Origin: Bacteroidota bacterium
GTDB lineage: Bacteria; Bacteroidota; Bacteroidia; Bacteroidales; Paludibacteraceae
NCBI GenBank assembly: GCA_017860295.1
Contig: JAFNAS010000004.1
Location: 124,001-188,000, forward strand
Length of the DNA: 64,000 nucleotides
Reading direction: 5' to 3'
Below the pieces are notes generated by a model. It ran no database searches, was not told the origin of the DNA, and saw nothing but the letters and a program-made list of their open reading frames with translations. The stretch's first letter is position 1; the number at the start of each line of letters is the position of its first letter. Both the position numbers and the translations under genes were made by a program. Positions 47,556-56,271 of this stretch are shown piece by piece.

Positions 47556-47557
47556 GA

Positions 47558-48739
47558 TTAATTAGCTGTTTTGGTTCTTTTACTATCGTTTCCCGGGCGT
47601 TTGGGCATAAACGGACTGCTACCTTCCGATTTTTGTTCACTCAACGGTGCTGTCACAGCTGCCTTTTCGCCGATAATGACTTCGTCACCGGCCTTTAATC
47701 CCTGAAGTACCTCGGTATGCGTGGCATCGGTCGAACCGATCAGAATTTTCACAGCCTTCGATCCTGTCGGTTGTTGAATCCATACCTGTTTTTCGCTGCC
47801 GCCTGTTTTGTTCACTTTCTTGCCGGTCGGACTGTAATTGAGTGCTTTGTTGGGAATAATAAGTACGTTATTCTTTTCCATCGTATAAATGTTTACACTG
47901 GCTGTCAGACCCGGTTTTAGTTTGAATTCAGGATTGGGAGCCATTATCACCACTTTGTAAGTCACCACATTTGAGGTAGTGGTAGCTTCAAGGCGCACCT
48001 GCGTCACTGTTCCCTTAAATATATCGTCGGGATAAGCGTCAACGGTAAAGGTTACGTTCTGACCCTCTTTTACCTGTCCGATATCTGCCTCATCCACATT
48101 GGCCAATACCTGCATGTGGCTCAGGTCGTTGGTGATGGTAAAAAGCGTAGGAGTGGTCATGGCTGCGGCTACGGTTTGACCCTCTTCAACGGCACGCGAA
48201 AGTACCACTCCGTCAATCGGTGAATAGATAGTTGCGTAGTTGAGATTGGTTTTTGCTTTAATCACATCCGATTGTGATTTTTTGTAATTCAGCCTTGCCG
48301 TGTTGTAATTGTATTCTGCCGTTTCGTAATCGGTTTTGCTGACAGCCTGTTTGGCATAAAGGTCTTTGATGCGGTTAAAGTTTTTTTCCTGATAATCCAT
48401 CTGTGTCTTATTGACATTCAGATCGGTAAGAGCACTTTGATAAGTTGAATTCAACACAGTCTTATCGAGTTCAGCCAAAAGCTGGCCTTTTTTAATCACT
48501 GAATTGTAATCGACATAAATTTTGGAAATAGTTCCTGATACCTGTGTACCGACAGTGATTGTTTTAATTGGCGATACAGTTCCGGTGGCAGTGACCGATG
48601 CCGAGATCGTTCCCATAGTTACCTTAGCCGTTTCGGGAACGGCTGGTTGCTGTTTATCCTTTTTACAGGTGAAAAATCCGATAAGGATAAGCACCAGAAT
48701 AGCTGCAATGCCGATCCATATTTTAGTTCTTTTGTTCAT
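47558..48739 (-). CDS. MacA-like periplasmic adaptor (HlyD/RND adaptor family)
   Basis: 393 residues. An N-terminal membrane anchor (IWIGIAAILVLILIGFFTC) is followed by lipoyl/barrel-sandwich and coiled-coil segments: TVTATGTVSPIKTITVGTQ, then INTARLNYKKSQSDV helices, the complementary lipoyl half (NYATIYSPIDGVVLSR), and beta barrel strands ending in a disordered basic tail. It links the MacB-like pump to the outer-membrane channel. A free Cys in the anchor is a non-canonical lipobox. The tolC-like gene is 32 bases upstream. Confidence 0.9.
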   Translation of the reverse strand: MNKRTKIWIGIAAILVLILIGFFTCKKDKQQPAVPETAKVTMGTISASVTATGTVSPIKTITVGTQVSGTISKIYVDYNSVIKKGQLLAELDKTVLNSTYQSALTDLNVNKTQMDYQEKNFNRIKDLYAKQAVSKTDYETAEYNYNTARLNYKKSQSDVIKAKTNLNYATIYSPIDGVVLSRAVEEGQTVAAAMTTPTLFTITNDLSHMQVLANVDEADIGQVKEGQNVTFTVDAYPDDIFKGTVTQVRLEATTTSNVVTYKVVIMAPNPEFKLKPGLTASVNIYTMEKNNVLIIPNKALNYSPTGKKVNKTGGSEKQVWIQQPTGSKAVKILIGSTDATHTEVLQGLKAGDEVIIGEKAAVTAPLSEQKSEGSSPFMPKRPGNDSKRTKTAN

Positions 48740-48771
48740 GACAATATTATGGTTAAGAAATTAATATTCAA

Positions 48772-50097
48772 TTATTGGATAGGTATGTTCTGATAGAAAT
48801 TCAACAATTTCAGATTGAGCACAGCCGAGTATTTTGCTTGTAAAAGTTCCATTTGTGCAGTCAGATAAGTAGTTTTGGCAGAAAGCAATTCCACCGTATT
48901 TTTCATTCCCAGATTGAACTGATCGTTGATGAGCGAATAACTGATTTCCGACGACTTCACCTTATCTTTGGCGGCCACGTATTTGCTTTGCGACGAGATA
49001 ACATCCTGATAGGTGGTTTCTATGGTTTTCAACAATGTCTTTTGTGCGGCCGTATAATCGAGTTGTGCATTTTTGATCTCGTACTGAGCCATTTCTACTG
49101 CCGATTTGTTCTGACGATTGTTAAAAATAGGAATGCTAACCGTTACTCCAAGACTTTGATAAAGGCTATTATGGAGCTGTGCGGTAAATTTCTCGTTTGT
49201 GTTATACTGGTTACCTGTTCCGATACTTCCCGAAAGAGAAACCGTAGGATAGTAAGCCGCTCTACTCTTGTCAAGCGACAATTCGGCTATTTTAATACTC
49301 ATCTGACTACTTTTGATTTCGGGACGGCTCGAAAGAGCAGCATTGTATATCTGACTCTTTTCGGCAACAAGCTGTAACACATCGGCATCATTAATTTCAG
49401 GAAAAACGATATTCAACTCGTCATTGATATCCAGTTCCAGCAATTGTTTCAAGGTGAGTTTGGCCTGATCAAGGGTATTTTGAGCTGCTGTCAGCGTGTA
49501 TTTATCACTACTCAACTGTGTCTCTACCTGAGCATAATCATTCATAGAGGTAGATCCGGCATCAAGCAGCTGTTTTGCCCGTTTCAACTGTGCCTCCGAC
49601 GATTCGACGGTTTGTTTGTCGATTTTCACCGCTTCATTGGCATACAGAATATTGAGGTAAGCCTGTGTAATGGCAGTGGTGATGTCGTTCTCTGTAGACG
49701 AAGAGGAGAGTTCCTGCAACTGTACCTGCAACCCTTGTTGTTCGATGTTTTTGGCAATTTTACCCCCGTTCCAGAGCGTCATCGACGAACTGACGGAATA
49801 ACGTCCTGAAACACTGCTGCTGTTGTGGTACGAGCCGCTAAGTCCGGCTACCCGGCTATTGGAGAATGTTTGAGAGACCGACCCATCGAGTGAAGGCAAG
49901 CGGGCGGCTTTGGCTGTCAGAAGATCCACTTTGGCTTCCGAAACACCAATTTTCGATTTCTGAACCTGAATATTGTTTTTCAGCGCATACTCAATGCTGT
50001 TTTTCAGATCCCATTGCGCCGGTTTTTGCTGCGCGAAGAGTTGCAATGTGCAACCGATACAAACAAGCAATCCCAGAATAGTTTTTTTTCGAAACAT
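48772..50097 (-). CDS. TolC-family outer-membrane efflux protein
   Basis: 441 residues from ATG 50097. A signal peptide (ILGLLVCIGCTLQLFAQ) precedes the internally duplicated TolC fold: helical segments beginning WDLKNSIEYALKNNIQVQKSK and ending TVELLSAKTTYLTAQMELLQAKYSAVLN. It forms the trimeric outer-membrane channel of the efflux system with the downstream MacA and MacB-like proteins. It heads the operon; a TAGATTTG box lies 35 bases upstream. Confidence 0.93.
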   Translation of the reverse strand: MFRKKTILGLLVCIGCTLQLFAQQKPAQWDLKNSIEYALKNNIQVQKSKIGVSEAKVDLLTAKAARLPSLDGSVSQTFSNSRVAGLSGSYHNSSSVSGRYSVSSSMTLWNGGKIAKNIEQQGLQVQLQELSSSSTENDITTAITQAYLNILYANEAVKIDKQTVESSEAQLKRAKQLLDAGSTSMNDYAQVETQLSSDKYTLTAAQNTLDQAKLTLKQLLELDINDELNIVFPEINDADVLQLVAEKSQIYNAALSSRPEIKSSQMSIKIAELSLDKSRAAYYPTVSLSGSIGTGNQYNTNEKFTAQLHNSLYQSLGVTVSIPIFNNRQNKSAVEMAQYEIKNAQLDYTAAQKTLLKTIETTYQDVISSQSKYVAAKDKVKSSEISYSLINDQFNLGMKNTVELLSAKTTYLTAQMELLQAKYSAVLNLKLLNFYQNIPIQ

Positions 50098-50124
50098 ATA
50101 ATTGTTTTTTTCAGTTTTCGAAAA

Positions 50125-50132
50125 CAAATCTA
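50125..50132 (-). promoter_or_regulatory. -7 promoter box of the tolC-macA-macB operon
   Basis: Minus strand reads TAGATTTG, 28 bases before the ATG at 50097, with ATTG (50154-50157) 21 bases upstream. Confidence 0.55.
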
Positions 50133-50226
50133 CGACACGGAATCTGTCCGATACAATTATATTATAAGAAGTGCCCTATTTTACCGATATAAATTGGAAT
50201 TTTGTCGACGAATCGGAAAAGAAAAC

Positions 50227-50279
50227 ACGAAACGGATAACGACGTTGGTATCTGAAAGCAACGTTATTATCCGTTTCGT
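50227..50279 (-). terminator. Large hairpin, probable terminator of the GNAT gene
   Basis: A 20-base arm ACGAAACGGATAA-CG-ACGTT (50227-50246) pairs with AACGT-TA-TTATCCGTTTCGT (50260-50279); 18 of 20 pairs, loop of 13. The minus-strand tail GTTTTCTTTT supports terminator function. No second copy was seen in the window. Confidence 0.6.
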
Positions 50280-50353
50280 ACGACAAAAAGCCGGTTAAAA
50301 AGAGGAGGGTTATCGCCTGTTTGACAAAACAACGTATCGTATGGCGAATCGTA

Positions 50354-50956
50354 TTAAGACAGGGAATGCTTCATGTAAAAAATAGTTGTGGCTTTGTGGA
50401 CTAAGGTTTCGGTCACTACAAATCCTTTTTTACGATAGATCTCTACATTTTGGGTATTCGCCGTTTCCAAAAACAGTGGCGTTTTCAACGATTTGCACAC
50501 CTCTATCACAGGATTCATCAGTTTACTTGCCAGCCCTTTACCTTGCGCTTCGGGCAATACCCCGATGGTGTAGAGGTACCAGTATTTTTGACGCTTGGGA
50601 AATTGACGGCTCGAATCGGCCTTGCTCTTCAAATTACGAATCACGCATGGAACGCCCATTTTAAACAGAAACAGCAGATTCCGTTTTATAAAGTTCCAGG
50701 TAAACCGTTCTTTGGCTTCGTTTTTCCACATAGCCACCGCCAAGTTATCGTTGGTAACATAAATACAACCGTTTTCCAGTGTTTCGTCAATCGTATAGTC
50801 CATAATTACATCGAGTTTATGTTTATACCGCGATTGCTCGATGAGCCACTTGATACAGGGGTCGTTTTTGAACGATTCGATCAGTACTCTCTTGATGGTA
50901 GGTTTATCCTTTCGGTTTGCCAAACGCAGATTGGCATTGTCAATTTTCAGTTTCAT
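50354..50956 (-). CDS. GNAT-family N-acetyltransferase
   Basis: 200 residues from ATG 50956 (MKLKIDNANLRLANRKD); the longer frame overlaps the promoter. The acetyl-CoA loop (motif A) is LPEAQGKGLASKLMNPVIE, preceded by YWYLYTIGV. The substrate is unknown. It follows the Crp-like gene downstream on the same strand with an independent promoter, TACCTTTG at 50985-50992, and is followed by a long hairpin. Confidence 0.88.
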   Translation of the reverse strand: MKLKIDNANLRLANRKDKPTIKRVLIESFKNDPCIKWLIEQSRYKHKLDVIMDYTIDETLENGCIYVTNDNLAVAMWKNEAKERFTWNFIKRNLLFLFKMGVPCVIRNLKSKADSSRQFPKRQKYWYLYTIGVLPEAQGKGLASKLMNPVIEVCKSLKTPLFLETANTQNVEIYRKKGFVVTETLVHKATTIFYMKHSLS

Positions 50957-50984
50957 ACAAAATACTTGTTCCTTTCTTTTTTGA

Positions 50985-50992
50985 CAAAGGTA
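50985..50992 (-). promoter_or_regulatory. -7 promoter box of the GNAT gene
   Basis: Minus strand reads TACCTTTG, 29 bases before the ATG at 50956. Confidence 0.6.
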
Positions 50993-51040
50993 TAGCAATG
51001 AACGAACACATCATTTGATATATGTCAAATAAATCGTCGT

Positions 51041-51604
51041 TTAGTATTTTGCACGTATCCGACTCAATGTCTCAAGACTTATGCCCAGGTAAGAGGCAAT
51101 ATAGGTTAACGGTATTTGTTGGATAAAATAGGGATACTCTTCCATCATAAAATGATAGCGTTCGGCAGCCGTACAAAACTGAAGGGAATAAAGCCGCTCT
51201 TCGAGCAGGATGACATAACCCGATATCAGTATCTCTTTAATTTGCTGCATGGATGGGTTCTTCGCTTTTATCTTGTCGAAATCGGATGCTTTCATGCGGT
51301 ATATTTTGCAATCGGTCATTGCCTGTATGCAACCGATGCTCTTTTGCTGTAACATCAGGCTGGTGAAATTGGCAGCAATGTCGTTCGGAAAATCGAAGTT
51401 GGTAGTAATCTCCGTTCCGTTCTTGATGTAATAATTGCGCAAAATGCCTTCCAATACAAAATAATAATAGTGACATACCTCTCCCTCTTTCACTAAAAAA
51501 TCGTTCTTTTTTAACGAAACCAGTTGAATATACTCTTTCATATCGGTTTCCAAAAGCATTTTCAGCATCGACATTATTTTATCCTTATAACGCTGGAGAT
51601 CCAT
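51041..51604 (-). CDS. Crp/Fnr-family transcriptional regulator
   Basis: 187 residues. A cyclic-nucleotide-binding fold (about 25-120: VSLKKNDFLVKEGEVCHYYYFVLEGILRN) is followed by a short HTH (IPLTYIASYLGISLETLSRIRAK) characteristic of the family. There are no cysteine ligands as in Fnr, so it senses something other than O2; the key cAMP Arg/Glu pattern is not obvious. The gene stands 84 bases upstream of the GNAT gene on the same strand. Confidence 0.88.
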   Translation of the reverse strand: MDLQRYKDKIMSMLKMLLETDMKEYIQLVSLKKNDFLVKEGEVCHYYYFVLEGILRNYYIKNGTEITTNFDFPNDIAANFTSLMLQQKSIGCIQAMTDCKIYRMKASDFDKIKAKNPSMQQIKEILISGYVILLEERLYSLQFCTAAERYHFMMEEYPYFIQQIPLTYIASYLGISLETLSRIRAKY

Positions 51605-51674
51605 TCTGATATTGTTTATTTCGTTTCCGGTAAGAGCAAATAATTGTTGACGCAGGATTGGTTATGATGGCAAT

Positions 51675-53501
51675 TCAGGGTATCAGCAACTGCATTTCGC
51701 AATTTTTACAGTCGAATTGCAGCAAAAAACGATCGTTCTTTCCCTGCAAATAGAAAGGTTCGCGGGGAGCCTGTTTCGGATGTTGCTTCGAGGGACACCA
51801 ACCCATTTCGTATTTCAGACAATATTTGGTAATCATTACCGGCTGTCCGGGTTGAAGCTTTCCGCCGGCTTCGAGCGCCTGTTCCACCTTCGCCACACCA
51901 CGATCGAGATAAAAAGAACGCGCTCCGGCATTGGCCACATTGCCCCGATAGGTTAACGATTGCTCGGGATATGCCGGTTTGTTGTCCGTTTTCGGACGTA
52001 GTAGCGGGCGGTGGTTGATCCTGACGGCCTGCTCCAGTTTGGCAACCGTCTGGCGACGCCATTCGCTCACCTTCGATGCCGGAAAGAACCACGGCGAGGA
52101 GAATTCGGTACGGATCGATTGCAGTTCGAAATCGGTATTCCCCAATTTACTGAATTGAACTCTGATATTTTCCTTTACATCCGAAAAATCTTTGGTAGAC
52201 AACTCTTTTTCGCACGGAATGTAGAGCATAACGCGGTTGCCTTCTGCGTCGGCTTCGATGGAAATACCGGTTGCACTCTCCCTGAGTGTCAGTTCGACCT
52301 GAATCTTCCTCTCTGCCGATTTTTTGGACAGCAATTTATCAAACTCCTGATCGAAATTACGGTAAAGCATAATCCCGCTTTTCAGGTGTGGCATCTTCAG
52401 CGGCGTTACGTTATCGCCCTCCACCCGATTGACACGAATACCGGTAAACTGACCGTCGGGAGCAAGATAACAGAGCCCGTCGCCATTGGCCAGCGGCACA
52501 AGACTTTTCACCGTAAACGAATTTCGTTCTATTCGTTTAGCAATACCAATCGGTTGCCCGATCGATTTGGGTGTAGCGGTTTGAACCAGTCCGGTGTTTC
52601 GTTCCGTCAGAAAATAGCTGGTAGCACCGCGTTGAAAAGTTCGTTGCGGATCGGGCATAAAGAAATGCCGGGTTGTTCCGGACGAAGCTTTGGTATATTT
52701 TTCCGAGTCTTCCAGCAGTGCATCGAGCTTTTGCCGGTAGTAAGCCGTTAGGTTTTTTACATAATCCATCTCCTTGAGCCGCCCCTCTATTTTGAACGAA
52801 GAGACACCGGCATCCAGCATGGCACCGAGATGAGCCGACAGATCGAGATCTTTCAACGACAACAGATGACCTTCGGGCGAAAGGCGGTTGCCGGAAGCAT
52901 CGACCAGCGAATATGGCAAACGACAGAGCTGAGCGCATTCCCCACGGTTGGCACTGCGTCCACGGGTTACCTGACTGGCATAACACTGCCCGCTATAACT
53001 TACACACAAAGCACCATGTACAAAACATTCGATACGGGCTTTGGTATGCGAAGCAATCTCCCGTATCTGCTCCAGCGACAGTTCGCGAGCCAAAACAACT
53101 TGAGTAAACCCGGCCTCTTCCAGAAACTTAACCTTATTAAAAGTACGGTTATCGGTTTGCGTGCTGGCATGTAATTCGATGGGGGGAAGATTCATTTGCA
53201 GCAACCCCATATCCTGCACAATCAGCGCATCGGCTCCTGCACGATAAAGTTGCCAGACCATCCGTTCGGCCTCAGCCAGTTCGTCGTCGCGCAAAATGGT
53301 ATTGAGCGCCACATACACCCGTGCATCGAATTTACGGGCATAAGCCGCCAATGCTTCAATATCGGCAATGGAGTTACCGGCAGCAGAACGGGCACCAAAC
53401 TTGGGTGCTCCTATGTAAACGGCATCGGCACCGTGGTTGATAGCTTCAATACCAATTTCGGCATTCTTGGCAGGCGAAAGCAGTTCGATGGATCTCTTCA
53501 T
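51675..53501 (-). CDS. U32-family peptidase (YegQ/RlhA-like)
   Basis: 608 residues, the long version with the C-terminal extension. The N-terminal LSPAKNAEIGIEAINHGADAVYIG and the U32 signature ECFVHGALCVSYSGQC are followed by GRSANRGECAQLCRLPY. The C-terminal half (about 330-608) ends in a cysteine-rich LKYEMGWCPSK and QFDCKNC, a putative metal or Fe-S site. YegQ/RlhA-type proteins hydroxylate 23S rRNA with prephenate as co-substrate; some U32 members are collagenases. The rRNA role is favoured by the long form. A TATCTTTG box is 23 bases upstream. Confidence 0.9.
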   Translation of the reverse strand: MKRSIELLSPAKNAEIGIEAINHGADAVYIGAPKFGARSAAGNSIADIEALAAYARKFDARVYVALNTILRDDELAEAERMVWQLYRAGADALIVQDMGLLQMNLPPIELHASTQTDNRTFNKVKFLEEAGFTQVVLARELSLEQIREIASHTKARIECFVHGALCVSYSGQCYASQVTRGRSANRGECAQLCRLPYSLVDASGNRLSPEGHLLSLKDLDLSAHLGAMLDAGVSSFKIEGRLKEMDYVKNLTAYYRQKLDALLEDSEKYTKASSGTTRHFFMPDPQRTFQRGATSYFLTERNTGLVQTATPKSIGQPIGIAKRIERNSFTVKSLVPLANGDGLCYLAPDGQFTGIRVNRVEGDNVTPLKMPHLKSGIMLYRNFDQEFDKLLSKKSAERKIQVELTLRESATGISIEADAEGNRVMLYIPCEKELSTKDFSDVKENIRVQFSKLGNTDFELQSIRTEFSSPWFFPASKVSEWRRQTVAKLEQAVRINHRPLLRPKTDNKPAYPEQSLTYRGNVANAGARSFYLDRGVAKVEQALEAGGKLQPGQPVMITKYCLKYEMGWCPSKQHPKQAPREPFYLQGKNDRFLLQFDCKNCEMQLLIP

Positions 53502-53524
53502 AAATGGAATTCTGAAATAAGTTG

Positions 53525-53532
53525 CAAAGATA
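53525..53532 (-). promoter_or_regulatory. -7 promoter box of the U32 gene
   Basis: Minus strand reads TATCTTTG, 23 bases before the ATG at 53501. Confidence 0.6.
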
Positions 53533-53756
53533 CATCAGTTTTTTGATCCGATTGGGACGAAAAAAAGTCTGTCGCAAAACGGATTAGTATTTTTCTCTTT
53601 CTGCTTTGTTTTCTGCATGTTCTGCATCTCCCACCGGCAAGTATCCTTTGTTGGTAAAGAGAGAGTCTATGCTGCCTGAACAGGACGTATTGCGGGTAGG
53701 GTTAGCAATGCATCATGGTGCATTGACCCCAGCAGGTACTTCTCTTTGGCAAAGGA

Positions 53757-54461
53757 TTACAAAATCAAGGTCGATTGCAGAGGGCACCACGGACCGGCCA
53801 GTCGGGGATGGCGTGTGTTGTACCACCGGAGGTAGATGTAGAGCTTTTTTCCACACGACGCACTCCCCAAATCGAGCGAAAGAATACCCCGGGTCGACAG
53901 TCCCGACTTTAACCCGTCGGCTTCGGCCGAAACAGGCGGTTCGGTACCCACGCAATAGAGATACTGCACACTGTCGCCACCCTCGTAGATTGCCGCACGC
54001 CCTCCGGTAATGGTGTAGCACTTCACGGTAACCATGCCTCCGCCCAAAGGAAGCAGCCGAACCGCTATCTGTTCGACGATGGAAGCGGTGGGCACCGAGC
54101 GGCCACTCTTTTTCAACGAACCGCTCTTTATGTTGAATATTTCGTAATCGGCAATCACAGCCGCCGTCGACGAAGCAATCCGGTCTAAGAGATGATTCGT
54201 CCGGTCGTATGCTACCACACTATCGATAAGTGCCAGCAACTGATCGCGGACGGCCGTGGTACGACCGTTTTTCTTATCGGCATATAACCGGTACAGCGGC
54301 GACCACTCTACCCGATAGGCTTCCCACCGGGCAATTTCGGCATCCGACAGGCCGAGTCGTATACCATTCGGAGGGGTCGATTGTTGCATATACGCTGCCG
54401 TATTGGCCAGATAGATGTCGAATTCGTTAATCGTTCGGGGGATGCGGGGAATACGTGCCAT
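53757..54461 (-). CDS. Unknown Bacteroidota protein with high G+C
   Basis: 234 residues from ATG 54461 (MARIPRIPRTINEFDIYLANT). The N-terminal third is helical with a conserved-looking RWEAYRVEWSPLYRLYAD; the C-terminal half is beta-rich and ends in KLYIYLRWYNTRHPRLAGPW, similar to a hypothetical-protein family I recall from many Bacteroidetes with a fibronectin-like C-terminus. No function is known. Sampled rows in the gene (53881 and 54301) are about 62 percent G+C, far above neighbours, suggesting recent acquisition or unusual codon use. No promoter was recognised. Confidence 0.7.
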   Translation of the reverse strand: MARIPRIPRTINEFDIYLANTAAYMQQSTPPNGIRLGLSDAEIARWEAYRVEWSPLYRLYADKKNGRTTAVRDQLLALIDSVVAYDRTNHLLDRIASSTAAVIADYEIFNIKSGSLKKSGRSVPTASIVEQIAVRLLPLGGGMVTVKCYTITGGRAAIYEGGDSVQYLYCVGTEPPVSAEADGLKSGLSTRGILSLDLGSASCGKKLYIYLRWYNTRHPRLAGPWCPLQSTLIL

Positions 54462-54550
54462 AGAATGATTTATAAGGTTTCGGCAACAAAAATAATACAC
54501 AAAAGAGCCGTTGATAATGCTGCAACCAAAAATCTGCCAATTATTGCTCT

Positions 54551-54857
54551 AAACAAGCTTAATAAACCGGTTTACACCATTTTTAATGCTACCATCCTGT
54601 TTTGCATACCAAAAATCCTGTTTATAGTTTCTACAAACAGAATTATAGCTTTTACTTTCCTGTTTTTTATATCTTCAAACCTGTTTTTAATGGCTATAAA
54701 CAAGCAGGTTGTTTTAAAAATGTTGTTTTTCGATACTATAAACCGGAAAGTTATAGCTACAAACAGGATTGTTACATCTATAAACAGGATTTTTGAACTT
54801 ACAAACAGGAGAGTTATGTCAATAAACAGCAACGTTAGTACAATGTGGAAAGTTTAA
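54551..54857. repeat. Back-to-back 21-base-period repeat (heptad-coding)
   Basis: AAAC cores at 54551, 54635, 54677, 54698, 54740, 54761, 54782, 54803, 54824 are all in one 21-base register. CCTG cores at 54596, 54617, 54659, 54680 are in a second fixed register and are the complement of AAACAGG. Left of about 54690 the unit reads AACAGG on the minus strand; right of it, on the plus strand. The right arm encodes heptads such as INRKVIA TNRIVTS INRIFEL on the plus strand, the left arm KNRFEDI and INRIFGM types on the minus strand. Both arms end in a stop codon (54855-54857, and 54572-54574). No product family is known. Confidence 0.75.
54690..54857 (+). CDS. Possible 55-residue heptad-repeat protein (right arm)
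   Basis: ATG at 54690 opens MAINKQVVLKMLFFDTINRK and runs through four N-R-containing heptads to TAA at 54857. 7-residue periodicity suggests a coiled coil, but there is no promoter or ribosome-binding site I can support. It may be expressed or may be a by-product of DNA repeat expansion. Confidence 0.3.
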   Translation: MAINKQVVLKMLFFDTINRKVIATNRIVTSINRIFELTNRRVMSINSNVSTMWKV

Positions 54858-54998
54858 TCGGGACGGCACATGCAACTCTATCAAAGCGATCTAACCCTGT
54901 CTGTTTCGACAAGCCATTAGAGTTGATAAAAAAGTCAAGACGGCTTTATATCTGGGAGTACCGACTGCCCCGAGAAACCGGCAACAGCAACAGTCGCG

Positions 54999-55640
54999 TT
55001 ATCTGTTTGCCGGCCGAGGTTGCCTTATCCGATCGACCAACTCTTTGGGAGCTTTGGAGGGAGAACCCGAATCGAAAGGAGGCTGAGGATCATACTCGAT
55101 GGCCAACTGAATGGTTTTTGCAAAATTTTCATCCACTATCCGACTCAACAGATAGAGCGACATATCGATTCCGGCCGACACGCCTGCCGATGTACTAATT
55201 TTACCGTCAACAACATATCGATCGTCTTCAATAATAGCGCCATACGTTGCCAATTGATCTTTCCGATTCCAGTGGGTAGTAGCCTTTACACCGGTCAATA
55301 ATCCGGCCGCTGCTAGCAACAAAGCTCCCGAACAGACGGATGTTGTCCACTTGCTTGTTGCATGAACTGTGCGAAGCCAGCAAAGGATCTCTTGATTGTC
55401 CAACACCGAATCGATGCCGAATCCGCCGGGTATTACCAGCATATCGGGGTTGACAATCTCATCCGGCAAATAGTGTGTGGCAATCTGCAATCCTCTGTCA
55501 TCGGTATACAAACGACGTTCGCATCCCACCATACACACCCTGGCATGGGGAATGCGCGACAATACCTCGTAAGAACCCACGACATCCAATGCGTTAAAGC
55601 GGTCGTAAAGCAATATGGCAATCGTAAACGGTTCGGTCAT
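54999..55640 (-). CDS. DJ-1/PfpI (GATase1-like) family protein
   Basis: 213 residues. The nucleophile elbow TSVCSGALLLAAAGLLTG carries the catalytic Cys; the domain begins FTIAILLYDRFNALDVVGSYEVLS and contains a VIPGGFGIDSV loop. This matches the isonitrile-hydratase / transcription-regulator-type DJ-1 subgroup without an HTH. Possible roles include glyoxal or electrophile handling; the substrate is unknown. It ends the same-strand run of detoxification-type genes. Confidence 0.85.
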   Translation of the reverse strand: MTEPFTIAILLYDRFNALDVVGSYEVLSRIPHARVCMVGCERRLYTDDRGLQIATHYLPDEIVNPDMLVIPGGFGIDSVLDNQEILCWLRTVHATSKWTTSVCSGALLLAAAGLLTGVKATTHWNRKDQLATYGAIIEDDRYVVDGKISTSAGVSAGIDMSLYLLSRIVDENFAKTIQLAIEYDPQPPFDSGSPSKAPKELVDRIRQPRPANR

Positions 55641-55718
55641 AATTATTGGTTTATCGGTTATGCGTTGTCTGTCTCGATCGATTATCGGGCACGTTGCCGA
55701 TAATATGCTAGTAGCATG

Positions 55719-56207
55719 TCATTTTTCCACAAAATGCTTTAGAGCTTCCAGGGGCATAAAGGTACGCTTGGCCGTTGCCTCCAAATCCCTACCCTCTTCT
55801 TCGTAGATTCTGTTCAGGAAGATAGACATCTCTTCTCCTATTTCAATCAAATGGCCATCCGGATCGTAGAAACGAATCGTGCGTTGTCCCCAAATCTCGG
55901 TATTGACCTCGTGCAAAAAGAGAACGTTGCCGGCTTGCAAAGTTTGAAATATCTCCTCTATTCTGTCGGTTTCAAAATAGAGCTCAAACCTGGAGGTACA
56001 CTGTTTATTCGTAATATTATCGGCCCCAAGTGTTTTTGAAATGATATTGGCGGGATCGATTTGCCAAATGGTAAACCCCTCCTGAAAGGTGATATTCGTT
56101 CCTCCATTATCCATTATCACCGTACACCCGAGAACCTGAGTGTAAAACGCTTTCGATACGTCGGCATTACCGACAAACAGTACCGGTTGACATTTTTGTA
56201 GTTTCAT
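55719..56207 (-). CDS. VOC-family (glyoxalase/bleomycin resistance fold) protein
   Basis: 162 residues: a VOC repeat pair (CQPVLFVGNADVSKAFYTQVLGC, and FYFETDRIEEIFQTL ... RFYDPDGHLIEIGE). Family members coordinate a metal through His/Glu residues; the terminal DPDGHLIEIGE with a Glu is kept. The C-terminal 30 residues are a helical extension. Function unknown; with the neighbouring DJ-1 and oxidoreductase genes it suggests electrophile detoxification. Confidence 0.85.
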   Translation of the reverse strand: MKLQKCQPVLFVGNADVSKAFYTQVLGCTVIMDNGGTNITFQEGFTIWQIDPANIISKTLGADNITNKQCTSRFELYFETDRIEEIFQTLQAGNVLFLHEVNTEIWGQRTIRFYDPDGHLIEIGEEMSIFLNRIYEEEGRDLEATAKRTFMPLEALKHFVEK

Positions 56208-56271
56208 TGTATTGTATTATATCGTATTATTATTTATAACAACGTCGTAGAGAAAAGAACCAGATAAAAAA

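Noticed and set aside
53606-54010. A 134-codon plus-strand frame next to the GC-rich gene
   Set aside because: Overlaps the minus-strand gene; length is explained by high G+C, which makes stop codons rare in all frames.
54551-54857. CRISPR array
   Set aside because: Units are directly abutting, 21 bases long and degenerate, without spacers or cas genes.
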